Source of the DNA: WQUF01 sp031549885
GTDB taxonomy: Bacteria > Bacillota > Clostridia > Clostridiales > Clostridiaceae
Assembly (NCBI GenBank): GCA_031549885.1
Contig: JAVBPD010000032.1
Coordinates: 1-64,000, forward strand
Length of the DNA stretch: 64,000 nucleotides
Direction: 5' to 3'
Shown here: positions 8,511 through 17,310 of the stretch, one piece after another
Numbering within the stretch: position 1 is the first letter of the stretch
How the letters are laid out: every line of letters starts with the position of its first letter
Notes under the pieces: generated by a model
The model's input: the letters and a program-made list of their open reading frames with translations, nothing else
What the model was told of the DNA's origin: nothing
Database searches by the model: none
Program-made: the position numbers and the translations under genes

Positions 8511-9701
8511 ATTATTTCTTGTTTTATCAGATACTTTTTTTAATGTATTTTTAGCGAAATCTCCTCCGCCTAATCCAAAAGAAATTATAAATGCAATAGC
8601 TATAGCGCCTGATATCATAATAAAAGATATATTCACAATATTTTTAGCGATTCTTAATTGATTTAACATCATAAATCCAGCCATAACAAAAACTATATAT
8701 TTTGCAACTAAGCTTAAAAAACTTGAAATTTTAAATTTATTTATCATTGTAGTTTCAAGCCATGTGCCAAACAATATCCCAACTACAATGATGATGGTTG
8801 AGCTTAAAAGAGATGGTAAATATGCTAAAGTATCAGATCCAATTTGTTGCAGTATATCTAATTTTATAACGCTAAAGGCTTCCACTATAAATATTATAAT
8901 TATTAAATATCTTAAAATTTCTCCTATTAATTTAGAACATGAAAAATCAATAACTTTTCCATCCTTTTTCCCCATATAAGTTAAAACAAAACTATCTAAT
9001 CTAGTTTTATTTAGTAGAGCAGTTATGAAATTTCCAGCCATTTTAGATAAAAATGCACCTATGAAAATTAAAAATCCAGCTACAAATATTAAAGGAATTA
9101 CATTCATTATCATATCTAAAATACCAAGGGCTGGTTCAGAAATAGATGAAATATTAAGCACCTGCAAGGCCGCTATTATAGCTAAAATAATTATTAAAGC
9201 ATATCCAAAATTTGCAATAACTTCTGATAAAGTTATGGAATCATTTGCCGTCTTAATTCCTGCTTTAGATTGTATATTATCCACCTTTAAACGCTTAAGA
9301 AGTGTTATTAAAATACTCTTAAGAAGTTTAGATAGAAAAACTCCAACTACTATAATTAAAATAGCTGCAAGTATATTTGGTATATACCTTAAAATTGTTG
9401 CAGTCATATTCATTATAGGATCAGAAACTGATTTCATACCAAGCTTATCAAGTATTCCTGGAATAAATAGAATAAATACAATTAAAAATGCTAAGTTGCC
9501 TATAAAATCTAAAGATCCTTTTTCATTTTTTAGGCCCATCTTATCTGTATACTTCTCAATTCCAAGTTTTCTACCACCTTTAACTATGATAATTTTTACA
9601 ATATTAGCCACAATTAAAGCAACAATAAATATGAGTAAAGCGCCAATAATTCCAGGTACAGAAGATACAATTGGATTTAAAAACTTCTGAATTACATCCA
9701 T
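8508..9701 (-). CDS. Mechanosensitive-channel-like membrane protein (conserved TM-helix repeats)
   Basis: A 397-residue, very hydrophobic protein with about nine to ten membrane segments arranged as repeats of a helix pair (for example PGIIGALLIFIVALIVANIV at the start, then PNILAAILIIVVGVFLSKLL and PLIFVAGFLIFIGAFLSKM). This repeat is the conserved TM helix found in MscS-superfamily proteins. The conventional MscS beta domain is not evident, so ion-channel activity is an inference from the family. No neighbour on the same strand is close; it converges on feoB. Confidence 0.75.
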   Translation of the reverse strand: MDVIQKFLNPIVSSVPGIIGALLIFIVALIVANIVKIIIVKGGRKLGIEKYTDKMGLKNEKGSLDFIGNLAFLIVFILFIPGILDKLGMKSVSDPIMNMTATILRYIPNILAAILIIVVGVFLSKLLKSILITLLKRLKVDNIQSKAGIKTANDSITLSEVIANFGYALIIILAIIAALQVLNISSISEPALGILDMIMNVIPLIFVAGFLIFIGAFLSKMAGNFITALLNKTRLDSFVLTYMGKKDGKVIDFSCSKLIGEILRYLIIIIFIVEAFSVIKLDILQQIGSDTLAYLPSLLSSTIIIVVGILFGTWLETTMINKFKISSFLSLVAKYIVFVMAGFMMLNQLRIAKNIVNISFIMISGAIAIAFIISFGLGGGDFAKNTLKKVSDKTRNN

Positions 9702-9915
9702 ATAAGTATACCCCTCAAAAATTTTTTAAAAATATAAAATGAAATTTAAATTCCTTCCACCCTTCACCTCCTTAATCAGTAAAAACCTTATCCTAAAATA
9801 AAATGCCGAATCATGTTACAATAATTTATTAAAATTAAATCTAATTAAATTATATTTAATTAATGTCTATATTACAATATGTTTATAAAATTATAACTAT
9901 TTTATAAAAATTTTT

Positions 9916-10431
9916 TTAAACATTAAAAATTTTTGCATAAACTTTAGATTTAAAATCAGAACCACCTATTCTCTTAGTTACATATCTATAAAGCCCTAAA
10001 CACTCAATTATCATTGATAATTTATCCATTAAATTAACTATTACAGCTTCTTTTGTATTTGGTAAAATATCACTAAGAGGCCACATATGGCTTTCAATTA
10101 TATTTTCTTCCTTTTTATTTAACACATAATTTTCCTTAGCATTAAAAAGCGCAACTTTAGCATGTGTCACTAAATGCTTTGGCATTTTACTAAAATCCTT
10201 TTTAGTGTCATATAAAAACATATCGTGCATAAGTGCTCCTCTTCCAGCACTTATATAATCTAAATCAAATTTAAATGCTAATAAATAACTTAAATAAGAA
10301 ACGAGCAAAGAGTGGCTAAAGCAATTCACAGTTCCATGTTGCCTAAAACTTTTCATAGAACTAATAGGAACTGAATAAATCAAATCTCCCATATCTTCAC
10401 AGTAACTTATTAAAATATTATTAAAACTCAT
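9916..10431 (-). CDS. HD-domain phosphohydrolase-like protein
   Basis: A 171-residue soluble protein with an HD-superfamily pattern: a first histidine in CFSHSLLVSY, the HD pair in RGALMHDMFLYD (about residues 63-74), a further histidine in ESHMWPL and a final aspartate in NLMDKLSM. These four positions normally bind the divalent metals. The substrate is unknown. It resembles short clostridial HD proteins of about this length. It is monocistronic, with AT-rich gaps either side. Confidence 0.75.
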   Translation of the reverse strand: MSFNNILISYCEDMGDLIYSVPISSMKSFRQHGTVNCFSHSLLVSYLSYLLAFKFDLDYISAGRGALMHDMFLYDTKKDFSKMPKHLVTHAKVALFNAKENYVLNKKEENIIESHMWPLSDILPNTKEAVIVNLMDKLSMIIECLGLYRYVTKRIGGSDFKSKVYAKIFNV

Positions 10432-10600
10432 GAATTTTATACCTGCTCTCTTTGTAGTATTTTAATATTAATTATATCATGGCCTTTTAAAAAAACTATT
10501 ATTTTTTTATTAATGCCTAATATAATATATGAAAATAAGCTGTAGTTATCACATTAAAAAATACTTTGATAGATCCATACCTAACAAGAAATAAAATTAA

Positions 10601-10636
10601 GGCTAAACCTCATATAAAAGTTTAGCCCATTTTTTA
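10601..10636. terminator. Bidirectional intrinsic terminator
   Basis: GGCTAAAC (10601-10608) pairs with GTTTAGCC (10620-10627) and is followed by CATTTTTT on the plus strand; on the minus strand it lies just after the 80-residue unknown gene and is followed by TTAATTTTATTT. It most likely ends that minus-strand gene. Confidence 0.75.
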
Positions 10637-10639
10637 AAA

Positions 10640-10882
10640 TTATTTCTGAATTAATTTATCAATGTTCTCCATAGCATTAGACACGTAGTCTGCAATATAA
10701 ACAAATAAACTAGGCACATAGTTATAACTTACAATATTGTCCTCAGGTAATACTTCGCCAGTTATAGGATTAACACCATAAATCAAATTTTTATAATATG
10801 TATTCGAGGAAGCAAGTATTGGAAACTCTGTCATTAAATTTATATACACATCCTTTATCATTGTTAATATATTATATTTCAT
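10640..10882 (-). CDS. Small unknown protein
   Basis: An 80-residue open frame not recognised. It has no signal peptide or membrane segment; the sequence mixes aromatic residues and a SNTYYKNLIYGVNP segment and ends in an amphipathic helix (ADYVSNAMENIDKLIQ). Support for it being real: an intrinsic terminator immediately downstream and normal codon use. No clear Shine-Dalgarno sequence precedes the ATG, so the start is uncertain. Confidence 0.5.
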   Translation of the reverse strand: MKYNILTMIKDVYINLMTEFPILASSNTYYKNLIYGVNPITGEVLPEDNIVSYNYVPSLFVYIADYVSNAMENIDKLIQK

Positions 10883-11054
10883 TAATGATAAAAATATTCT
10901 AAAATTTATAATATTTATCTTGACATGATAAGCTTTTCAAAGTATATTTATTTTACATACAATGCATCGTAGCATAGTAAATTTTAGCATTGAGGCTATT
11001 TCTCTTAGTCCCATGCTTTTTTTGTTTCTTAAACATTAAACAAGGAGGATCATT

Positions 11055-12326
11055 ATGAAAAAACTAAAAGTATTCTTTACCACTTTATTAATTTTTTTAA
11101 CTTTTTTCACTGTGTCTGTATATTCACTGCCTAAAAAAAGTACTAACCTTCAACCATTAAATTGGGATACTACTTTATATAACAGCTTAAACTCTTTGAT
11201 AAAGAAATATAGTATAAACAATGAAAATTATGATATAAGGAATAAACCCTATGCTATATTTGACTTTGATAACACAACTTCCATGAATGATGTAGAGGAA
11301 GCTCTACTTGTTTATCAACTTAGCAGATTAGAATTTAAAATACCACCTGAAAAAATGGGAGATGTTTTAAAGACAAATGTGCCAAAGGATAATTTTACTG
11401 ATTCATATAAAAATACAAATGGAGGCACATTAAATATTGATATAGTCGTATCAGACTGTGTTTCAAGTTATACATGGCTTTATGAACACTATAAAGGTTT
11501 TAATGGTAATATGACTTTAGATGAAATTCAAAAAACTCCAGAGTATCATGATTTTGTAACAAAAGTTAGATTTTTATACGATGCCATTGGAGGGACTTTT
11601 AGCCCTGATGTAAGCTATCCTTGGGTTACTTATTTATTTTATGGTATGACTCCAAGTGAGGTACAAGCTTTAACTGTTAAATCAAATACCTATTGGTTTT
11701 CCTATGGAAAATATGACACTATAAAATTAACTAGCCCTGCTTCCCTGCCTGGAAACGCTGGTGTAGTTTCAGTAAGCTATAAAACTGGACTTAGAATAAT
11801 GCCTGAAATGAAAAATCTTTATAACACTCTTATGGATAATGGAATAGAAGTATATATAGTTTCAGCTTCCTTTAAAGATGTAATTGTAGCTACAGCTTGC
11901 GATCCTGCAAATGGCTTAAATGTAAAACCTTCAAATGTTTTTGCAATGGAATTAACTTTAGATGATAATTCTTGCTACATAAATAAATATAATGTTGCAT
12001 ATTTCCAAACTCAAGGTGTAGGTAAAACAAATACCATAGAAAAATTTATTAAGCCAAATCATGGTATGCTTGATCCTATATTAGTAGCTGGAGATAGTGA
12101 TGGTGACTATTATATGATGAAGGATTTTAAAAATATGGAAATTGGTATAATTGTAAATAGAGCTAAAGGTGGAAATATAGGAGAATTGTGTAAAAATGCT
12201 GCAGACACTATGCATAAGCCAAATGCTGTATATTATCTACAAGGAAGAGATGAAAATACAGGGCTATTTAGAAAATCTCCTAAGTCAATTCTTCTTCATT
12301 CAGATGAAGAAAAGCTGCTTAAATAA
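11055..12326 (+). CDS. Secreted HAD-family phosphatase
   Basis: A 423-residue protein with a clear Sec signal peptide (KKLKVFFTTLLIFLTFF, residues 2-18, cut near 24-26), so it acts outside the membrane. HAD motif I is AIFDFDNTT at about 68-76, with the first aspartate as nucleophile; motif IV is GDSDGDYYM near residue 350. A large cap lies between. The pattern resembles secreted acid phosphatases and phosphorylcholine phosphatases, but the substrate cannot be read. AAGGAGG precedes the ATG, and it ends at a strong terminator shared with the convergent eut cluster. Confidence 0.85.
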   Translation: MKKLKVFFTTLLIFLTFFTVSVYSLPKKSTNLQPLNWDTTLYNSLNSLIKKYSINNENYDIRNKPYAIFDFDNTTSMNDVEEALLVYQLSRLEFKIPPEKMGDVLKTNVPKDNFTDSYKNTNGGTLNIDIVVSDCVSSYTWLYEHYKGFNGNMTLDEIQKTPEYHDFVTKVRFLYDAIGGTFSPDVSYPWVTYLFYGMTPSEVQALTVKSNTYWFSYGKYDTIKLTSPASLPGNAGVVSVSYKTGLRIMPEMKNLYNTLMDNGIEVYIVSASFKDVIVATACDPANGLNVKPSNVFAMELTLDDNSCYINKYNVAYFQTQGVGKTNTIEKFIKPNHGMLDPILVAGDSDGDYYMMKDFKNMEIGIIVNRAKGGNIGELCKNAADTMHKPNAVYYLQGRDENTGLFRKSPKSILLHSDEEKLLK

Positions 12327-12327
12327 A

Positions 12328-12353
12328 AATGAGGGTGATTAAACCCTCATTTT
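12328..12353. terminator. Bidirectional terminator between HAD phosphatase and eut cluster
   Basis: AAATGAGGGT and ACCCTCATTT pair across a five-base loop, with A/T runs on both sides (AATAAAAATGAGGG ... CCCTCATTTTTATT). It can end both the plus-strand phosphatase gene and the minus-strand eut transcript. Confidence 0.85.
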
Positions 12354-12355
12354 TA

Positions 12356-12796
12356 TTATAAGCCTTCTGACCAATTTGCAGGATATGTTACATATAAAAA
12401 TCTTGCTTTATTTGGAGATGAAAATCTTATTGTAGAATTCTTTGGAATGTATATAACTTCTCCTTTATTTGCAGTTATAGTATTTCCATCTACTATTATT
12501 TCTAAAGTCCCATCTATTACATAATCGATTTCATCATATGTAAGTGTCCAACCAAAACTTGTATTATCAAGCTCCATAACTCCACATCCAAGCCTTGGGC
12601 TCTCTTCTAATGAAAGCACATCTGTTAAATAAACTCCATCACTTTCATTTTGTGCTGTAAACTTTTCACACTTAACCTCTTGTGCCTTAATGGCTATAAT
12701 ACCACTTTTATCAACTTGTTTAATATGAGATTTTTTCTCTAAACCCTCTTCAATAAGAACTTTTTTTATTATTTCAATAAGTCTATCCGTATCCAT
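12356..12796 (-). CDS. eutQ: Ethanolamine utilisation protein EutQ (cupin domain form)
   Basis: A 146-residue protein. The C-terminal 100 residues form the EutQ cupin: LGCGVMELDNTSFGWTLTYD, then IDYVIDGTLEI, GEVIYIPKNS and RFLYVTYPANWSEGL, which closely follows the end of enterobacterial EutQ, an acetate kinase-like factor of the ethanolamine compartment. The N-terminus is short (MDTDRLIEIIKKVLIEE), an amphipathic helix like microcompartment targeting peptides. I prefer the ATG at 12794-12796 over a GTG nine bases upstream, because GGCGAG is then properly spaced. The N-terminal domain of classical EutQ is encoded separately upstream of eutH. Confidence 0.88.
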   Translation of the reverse strand: MDTDRLIEIIKKVLIEEGLEKKSHIKQVDKSGIIAIKAQEVKCEKFTAQNESDGVYLTDVLSLEESPRLGCGVMELDNTSFGWTLTYDEIDYVIDGTLEIIVDGNTITANKGEVIYIPKNSTIRFSSPNKARFLYVTYPANWSEGL

Positions 12797-12797
12797 T

Positions 12798-13922
12798 TTA
12801 AGCACTCGCCTTTGCTTTTTTATTTCCTTTTTTAACCTCAGCGGTTTTTGGTATAAATAATGATGCTATAAAAATTGCAATTACCCCACCTAAAAGCTTT
12901 CCAATTATCATTGCAACAATTTGTTCTGGCGCATTAGCAGTTGTGTATCCTAAGTGATCGCCTAAAGCGAAGGAAGCTGGAACTGAAAATGCAACTGCAA
13001 GAACTTTTCCACGTGTATCCATATCTTTTAACATTCCAAACATAGGTATATTATTTGCAACAGCTGCAATCATTCCACCTATTGAAACTTCATTTACTCC
13101 AATTAATTTTCCAAGAGCTCCTAAAGGTTTTGATAAATATTTAATAATAAAATGAACAAATGGATATGCACCTGCTAAAGTAATAGCAATAATTCCTATA
13201 ACTTCAAGCTGTGGTCCAATTGGGTCCATACCTGGTATAATAGTAAAGCCAGTAAGTCCTTGAATAATTGCACAAGCAAAAGCAACTAAAATAATCCAAG
13301 TTATCCCAATTGAAAAACCATTAAATCCCCTTAATAGCGCATCTGGAATAAACCATAAACCTAAAGCCAGTAGCAATGCAATTATTATAACAGGAATTAA
13401 GTTTGCTAAAATCACTAATATATTCATTCCTGATACAAGACCGCTTATAAAGCAACCAAATGGTATAGCAATCATTCCAGCCATCATACCTCTAGCAAGA
13501 TAAGGTTTATCTTCTTTTTGAATAATGCCTAGTGAAACAGGAATAGAAAATACTATTGTAGCTCCCATCATAGATCCTAAAATTATTCCAGAGAAATTAG
13601 CAACTTGTGCATTGTCAGTCATTACCTTTGCAAGAGGCGTTCCACCCATGTCTATAGCTAGTATAGTTCCTGCAAACATAGCTGGATCAGCTCCTAAAAG
13701 TCTATAAACTGGTCCTACAACTGGAGATAGTATATTTCCTAAAACAGGAGCAAGGCACATTATACCTACCATAGCCATAGCCAAAGTTCCCATAGCCATT
13801 ATACCAGCTTCAAACTCTGGACCAAATCCAAGTTTATTTTTCAAAAAAGCTTTATCTACTACACCTATTACCATAAAAGCCATCATAATTATGATGATAA
13901 TTTGATTAATACTCAACCTCAT
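12798..13922 (-). CDS. eutH: Ethanolamine permease EutH
   Basis: A 374-residue integral membrane protein with about ten to eleven helices, the usual EutH length. Conserved segments include MAMGTLAMAMVGIMCLAPVL, DPAMFAGTILAIDMGGTPLA and the DHLGYTTANAPEQ motif near the C-terminus. Family role: uptake of ethanolamine across the cytoplasmic membrane, most needed when external substrate is low. Its start overlaps the end of the EutQ N-domain gene (13906-13922) and its stop abuts eutQ, so all three are co-translated. Confidence 0.95.
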   Translation of the reverse strand: MRLSINQIIIIIMMAFMVIGVVDKAFLKNKLGFGPEFEAGIMAMGTLAMAMVGIMCLAPVLGNILSPVVGPVYRLLGADPAMFAGTILAIDMGGTPLAKVMTDNAQVANFSGIILGSMMGATIVFSIPVSLGIIQKEDKPYLARGMMAGMIAIPFGCFISGLVSGMNILVILANLIPVIIIALLLALGLWFIPDALLRGFNGFSIGITWIILVAFACAIIQGLTGFTIIPGMDPIGPQLEVIGIIAITLAGAYPFVHFIIKYLSKPLGALGKLIGVNEVSIGGMIAAVANNIPMFGMLKDMDTRGKVLAVAFSVPASFALGDHLGYTTANAPEQIVAMIIGKLLGGVIAIFIASLFIPKTAEVKKGNKKAKASA

Positions 13923-14187
13923 TCACCTCTCTAACTAATTTTTTTAATATTCTTTGGGTCACCTCTTCTTTTTCTATTCCATAGTCTTCCTTCAATATTT
14001 TAATAACTTTGTATTTTAAATTATTAATTGTTTCATCATGACACCCATAAACTATTTTAATATCCATTTCATTAAGTAAATCCATTGTACTAGATGTTAA
14101 AATATAATCAGGTTTCATTACAAATATTCCACCTTTTATTAAATCTAGCTTTTCAATATATTTCCCATGGATTAATTTTTTCTTCAA
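13906..14187 (-). CDS. Stand-alone EutQ/EutT-type N-terminal domain
   Basis: A 93-residue protein that I read as the N-terminal domain of EutQ on its own. It starts KKKLIHGKYIEKL, continues FVMKPDYILTSSTMDLLNEM and ends with a helical region (VTQRILKKLVREV). E. coli EutQ begins with KKLITANDIRAAH, then ASIITPEAREVAELLGF and a similar helix before its cupin; EutT has a comparable opening. The similarity is by eye and from memory. It overlaps eutH and is separated from the cupin gene by eutH. Its function is unknown; it may bind the cupin EutQ and rebuild the complete protein. Confidence 0.65.
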   Translation of the reverse strand: MKKKLIHGKYIEKLDLIKGGIFVMKPDYILTSSTMDLLNEMDIKIVYGCHDETINNLKYKVIKILKEDYGIEKEEVTQRILKKLVREVNEVEY

Positions 14188-14228
14188 AATATAATCACTC
14201 CTCTACACCTAGCTTCATATATAAAAAA

Positions 14229-14305
14229 ATGGTTCTTAATCATAGTTAGTTTAACAAACAAAATAACATATTATGGAGATTTCAACTAATCATACTAAGA
14301 ACCAT
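14229..14305 (-). terminator. Terminator/attenuator between eutM and the eutQN-eutH-eutQ genes
   Basis: A long-range inverted repeat: ATGGTTCTTA (14229-14238) pairs perfectly with TAAGAACCAT (14296-14305), with a second short pair TTAG (14246-14249) and CTAA (14286-14289). On the minus strand the stem is followed by seven T residues, so it works as a terminator after eutM. Because more eut genes follow, it may act as a partial terminator lowering their expression. I looked for the A1/G4 six-base loops of EutV sites next to it and did not find a convincing pair. Confidence 0.6.
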
Positions 14306-14374
14306 TAATCAACTTATATTTTGAGTATTTTCTTTATTTAAATCTAATTGTGAAAGAGGCCTTTTTATGGTTAA

Positions 14375-14668
14375 TTATTCTTCTACATTAGCTGACTTTG
14401 GTAAAATAAATTCAACATCATTATGTGGTCTTGGAATTACATGAACAGATATTAATTCTCCAACTCTTTCAGCTGCTGCAGCGCCAGCATCAGTAGCTGC
14501 CTTAACAGCTCCTACATCTCCTCTTACCATAACAGTTACAAGACCTGATCCTATTTGCTCTTTTCCAATTAAAGTTACATTTGCAGCTTTTACCATTGCA
14601 TCAGCTGCTTCAATAGCCCCAACTAATCCTTTAGTTTCTATCATTCCTAATGCGTTTGAAGTCATCAT
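14375..14668 (-). CDS. eutM: Microcompartment shell hexamer protein EutM
   Basis: A 97-residue single BMC-domain shell protein, nearly identical in pattern to EutM/PduA: NALGMIETKGLVGAIEAADA at the start, GSGLVTVMVRGDVGAV, then HVIPRPHNDVEFILP at the C-terminus. Hexamers tile the facets of the ethanolamine compartment and have a small central pore. It follows eutE by about 20 bases. It is the last gene before a terminator-like inverted repeat. Confidence 0.96.
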   Translation of the reverse strand: MMTSNALGMIETKGLVGAIEAADAMVKAANVTLIGKEQIGSGLVTVMVRGDVGAVKAATDAGAAAAERVGELISVHVIPRPHNDVEFILPKSANVEE

Positions 14669-14688
14669 AAAATTTACTCCTTTCCAAA

Positions 14689-16119
14689 TTATAAACTCAT
14701 TTCCTTTATTATTTCTTTTATAAGCAATTTAAGTGAACTCATATCTAAATCTTCTGCTTTTTCATCAAGCTTCCATGGTTTATTACCAAAAGCCACACGC
14801 CTTATATTTATCAAATGAAGTGGAGTTACATTATCGCTAGTTGAACTTCCTCCAACAGCACCACAGCCTAAAGTTAAAGATGGAGCAAGTCCTGTAGATG
14901 ACCCAATTCCTCCATGAGTTGAAGGTGTGTTCACTAATATTCTATAAGCAGGTTTTTTAAGCGCAAATTCCATGATTATATCTAAATTTTCACTATGTAT
15001 GGAAAGTGAATGTCCAATTCCACCATATTTTAAAATCTCAATGCACTTTTCACAAGCCTTTATCCAATTTTCCTCAACATAAAATCCCAGTATAGGTGAT
15101 AGCTTTTCCATGGAAAATGGATATGCTTTTCCAACCTTTTCTTCAAAGCCAATTAAAACTTTTATATAAGATGGAATGCAAACTCCTGCCATTTTAGCAA
15201 TTTCAAAGGCCGTCTTTCCAACTATTTTTGGGTTTAAAAGCCCACTTGCATTAACCATTACCTTTTCTAGAGCCTTTTTTTCTTTATCATCAAGGAAATA
15301 ACACCCTTGCTTTTTAAACTCATTTATTACCTTGTCCTTTATCTCTTCTTCCACCACAATAGCTTGCTCTGATGCACATATAACTCCGTTATCAAAAGTT
15401 TTGCTTGCTATTATCATTGATACTGCTTGCTCAATATTTGCTGATCTTTCTATAAAAGCCGGAACATCTCCAGGACCAACGCCAAGAGCAGGATTCCCTG
15501 AACTGTATGCAGCTTTTACCATAGCCTTTCCTCCAGTTGCAAGTATTAGCGCAACATCATTATCTTTCATAAGCGCATCTGTAGCTTCCATTGTAGCCAT
15601 GGAAAGAACTGAAACTAAGTCTTCTGGAAGAGATATTTCTTTTAAATACCCTCTAATTAATTCTGTAGCTTTTGTTATTGAATTAATAGCAGCTGGATGA
15701 GGGCTAAATATTATGGCATTGCCACTTTTTAAAGATATTAACGCTTTATAAATTACTGTAGATGTTGGATTTGTAGAAGGTATAAGTCCTACTATTACTC
15801 CCATAGCAACTCCTACTTCCCAAATCTTATTCTTCTCATCAATATTTATTATTCCATGTGTTTTCATATCCTTTATATACTCATAAAGGGTCATTGAAGC
15901 AAATTGATTTTTAACAATCTTATCTTTTACATTTCCAAAGCCAGTTTCATTTACAGCAAGTTTTGCAAGTTCTTCAGCATTTTCATAAATTTTTAATGCA
16001 ACATGTTTAACAGCTTCATCCATTCTAACTTGATCACACTGGCTATAAATCTTTTGAGAAGCTACGGCTTTCTTTATTAAATCTCTAGCTTCTTGTATTG
16101 ATGCTAAATCTTTATCCAT
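14689..16119 (-). CDS. eutE: Acetaldehyde dehydrogenase (CoA-acylating) EutE
   Basis: Converts acetaldehyde, CoA and NAD+ to acetyl-CoA and NADH inside the compartment. The 476-residue length fits EutE. The catalytic cysteine is Cys248 in NGVICASEQ. The N-terminus (ASIQEARDLIKKAVASQ, residues 5-21) forms an amphipathic helix followed by a linker, as in compartment-targeted EutE/PduP. The C-terminal region ends with GGSSTSDNVTPLHLINIRR, another family signature. It lies between the eutK-like and eutM genes with gaps of about 20 bases. Confidence 0.95.
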   Translation of the reverse strand: MDKDLASIQEARDLIKKAVASQKIYSQCDQVRMDEAVKHVALKIYENAEELAKLAVNETGFGNVKDKIVKNQFASMTLYEYIKDMKTHGIINIDEKNKIWEVGVAMGVIVGLIPSTNPTSTVIYKALISLKSGNAIIFSPHPAAINSITKATELIRGYLKEISLPEDLVSVLSMATMEATDALMKDNDVALILATGGKAMVKAAYSSGNPALGVGPGDVPAFIERSANIEQAVSMIIASKTFDNGVICASEQAIVVEEEIKDKVINEFKKQGCYFLDDKEKKALEKVMVNASGLLNPKIVGKTAFEIAKMAGVCIPSYIKVLIGFEEKVGKAYPFSMEKLSPILGFYVEENWIKACEKCIEILKYGGIGHSLSIHSENLDIIMEFALKKPAYRILVNTPSTHGGIGSSTGLAPSLTLGCGAVGGSSTSDNVTPLHLINIRRVAFGNKPWKLDEKAEDLDMSSLKLLIKEIIKEMSL

Positions 16120-16142
16120 AGCATCACCTCCTAATTTAAGTT

Positions 16143-16586
16143 CTATAATAAATGTTTAAAATTCATTAAAAATTCTATAACACCTTTTTTCGAATTCAGC
16201 TTTGTACCCTTTTTATGAGCTTCTTTAGCAGTTTTTCCTTTTAAAATATCCTTAGCCATATTTCTTAAATTTGCAAATTTCATTGAAGATAGCCTTTTAA
16301 AAAGCTCTTCATCATTTTCCTTTTTATTTAAAATAAAATAAATATCATCAGAGGGTCTAGGTATAACATGAGTGCTTATGACTTTGCCTATTTTCTCGGC
16401 AGAAATTTTTCCTGCCAAAACTGCTGCATTTACTGCACCGACATCTCCCTTTACTATGACTGTAACAAGGCCAGATCCAATGTTATATTTGCCAACAATG
16501 CTTACATTTGAAGATTTAACCATAGCATCTGCTCCTTCAATAGAAGCAACTAATCCATATGTTTCTAACATGCCATAAGCATTCAT
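16143..16586 (-). CDS. BMC shell protein with basic C-terminal extension (EutK-like)
   Basis: A 147-residue protein: residues 1-90 form a BMC domain very like EutM (YGMLETYGLVASIEGADAMV, GSGLVTVIVKGDVGAV, HVIPRPSDDIYFIL), followed by a polar linker and a lysine-rich helical domain (FANLRNMAKDILKGKTAKEA and a final VIEFLMNF). Enterobacterial EutK also joins a BMC domain to a C-terminal nucleic-acid-binding-like domain, so EutK-like is the best name, although the extension here looks closer to short SAP-like helices. It would sit in the shell with the tail probably facing inward. Confidence 0.8.
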   Translation of the reverse strand: MNAYGMLETYGLVASIEGADAMVKSSNVSIVGKYNIGSGLVTVIVKGDVGAVNAAVLAGKISAEKIGKVISTHVIPRPSDDIYFILNKKENDEELFKRLSSMKFANLRNMAKDILKGKTAKEAHKKGTKLNSKKGVIEFLMNFKHLL

Positions 16587-16633
16587 TCTAACCCCCCTGA
16601 CTTATCTATAAATACATCCTAATTAGTCCATTA

Positions 16634-17287
16634 TCAATACTTAATTGGGTTCTGAGCACAAAATGCAACTGCATCTGCAAAGGCATTACAAGCTGATTTA
16701 CAAGCTGATTGACTACCTGTTAAAAGACCTCCACCAAAGTTTGTTTCAGATGGTGGTCCATAAAATGCTGCAAGCCTTACATCTGCTGCTTTAAGTGCGG
16801 CATCTAAACCATACATAGCTTCAAGTGGTGGAGCAATTAAATACGCAATTGGTTCTCCTTCTTTTATGCCAGCAATTTCTGATAAATATGATCCTGATCT
16901 TGAAATGCAATGAGCATAATATGGCACACTATCATCATCATTTGCTGATATAAAACTTGCTTCTTCAGCTATAAAGCTGCAAATTGAATCAAGTCCACTT
17001 TTAACTTCTGCAGGAGTTGGGCCTGAAATTATTCCAATTACTTCTCCTGCAAGTTTAGTATTTGCATTTGCAGCCCCTCCATAAAATGATCTTGCATAAA
17101 CTACTTTAATATCAACTTTTTTAGTGGCATCATCCAATGCTGTATATGTAACATCATCGCAATCTGCTGTAATCATGCCAATTGCCCTATGGCCCTTTGG
17201 AAGTTTAAATTGTTCAATCATTTCATCGTCAACATTTGAAATCATTTTAACACTTAAAACACTTGGAATTAGTCGATCGCCTTTCAT
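16634..17287 (-). CDS. eutL: Microcompartment shell protein EutL (tandem BMC trimer)
   Basis: A 217-residue protein of EutL length with two circularly permuted BMC domains; trimers form pseudo-hexagonal tiles with a gated pore. Recognisable segments are LPKGHRAIGMITADCDDVTY in the first repeat and EAMYGLDAALKAADVRLAAF and GPPSETNFGGGLLTGSQSAC in the second. It lies directly downstream of eutC as in other eut operons. Confidence 0.95.
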   Translation of the reverse strand: MKGDRLIPSVLSVKMISNVDDEMIEQFKLPKGHRAIGMITADCDDVTYTALDDATKKVDIKVVYARSFYGGAANANTKLAGEVIGIISGPTPAEVKSGLDSICSFIAEEASFISANDDDSVPYYAHCISRSGSYLSEIAGIKEGEPIAYLIAPPLEAMYGLDAALKAADVRLAAFYGPPSETNFGGGLLTGSQSACKSACNAFADAVAFCAQNPIKY

Positions 17288-17310
17288 CTATTAATCATTC
17301 CCTCCTATAT

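Noticed and set aside
9025..9690. A 221-codon plus-strand open frame
   Set aside because: It is antisense to the channel gene, has low-complexity Ile/Lys-rich sequence and no ribosome site; it is a shadow of the membrane protein's codons.
14188..14374. A third EutV antiterminator before the EutQ domain gene
   Set aside because: The long inverted repeat is a terminator-type stem, but I found no pair of six-base loops with A1 and G4 close to it.
15332..15700. A plus-strand open frame of 122 codons within eutE
   Set aside because: Antisense to a well-conserved gene, with no start signals; the frame arises from the codon bias of eutE.
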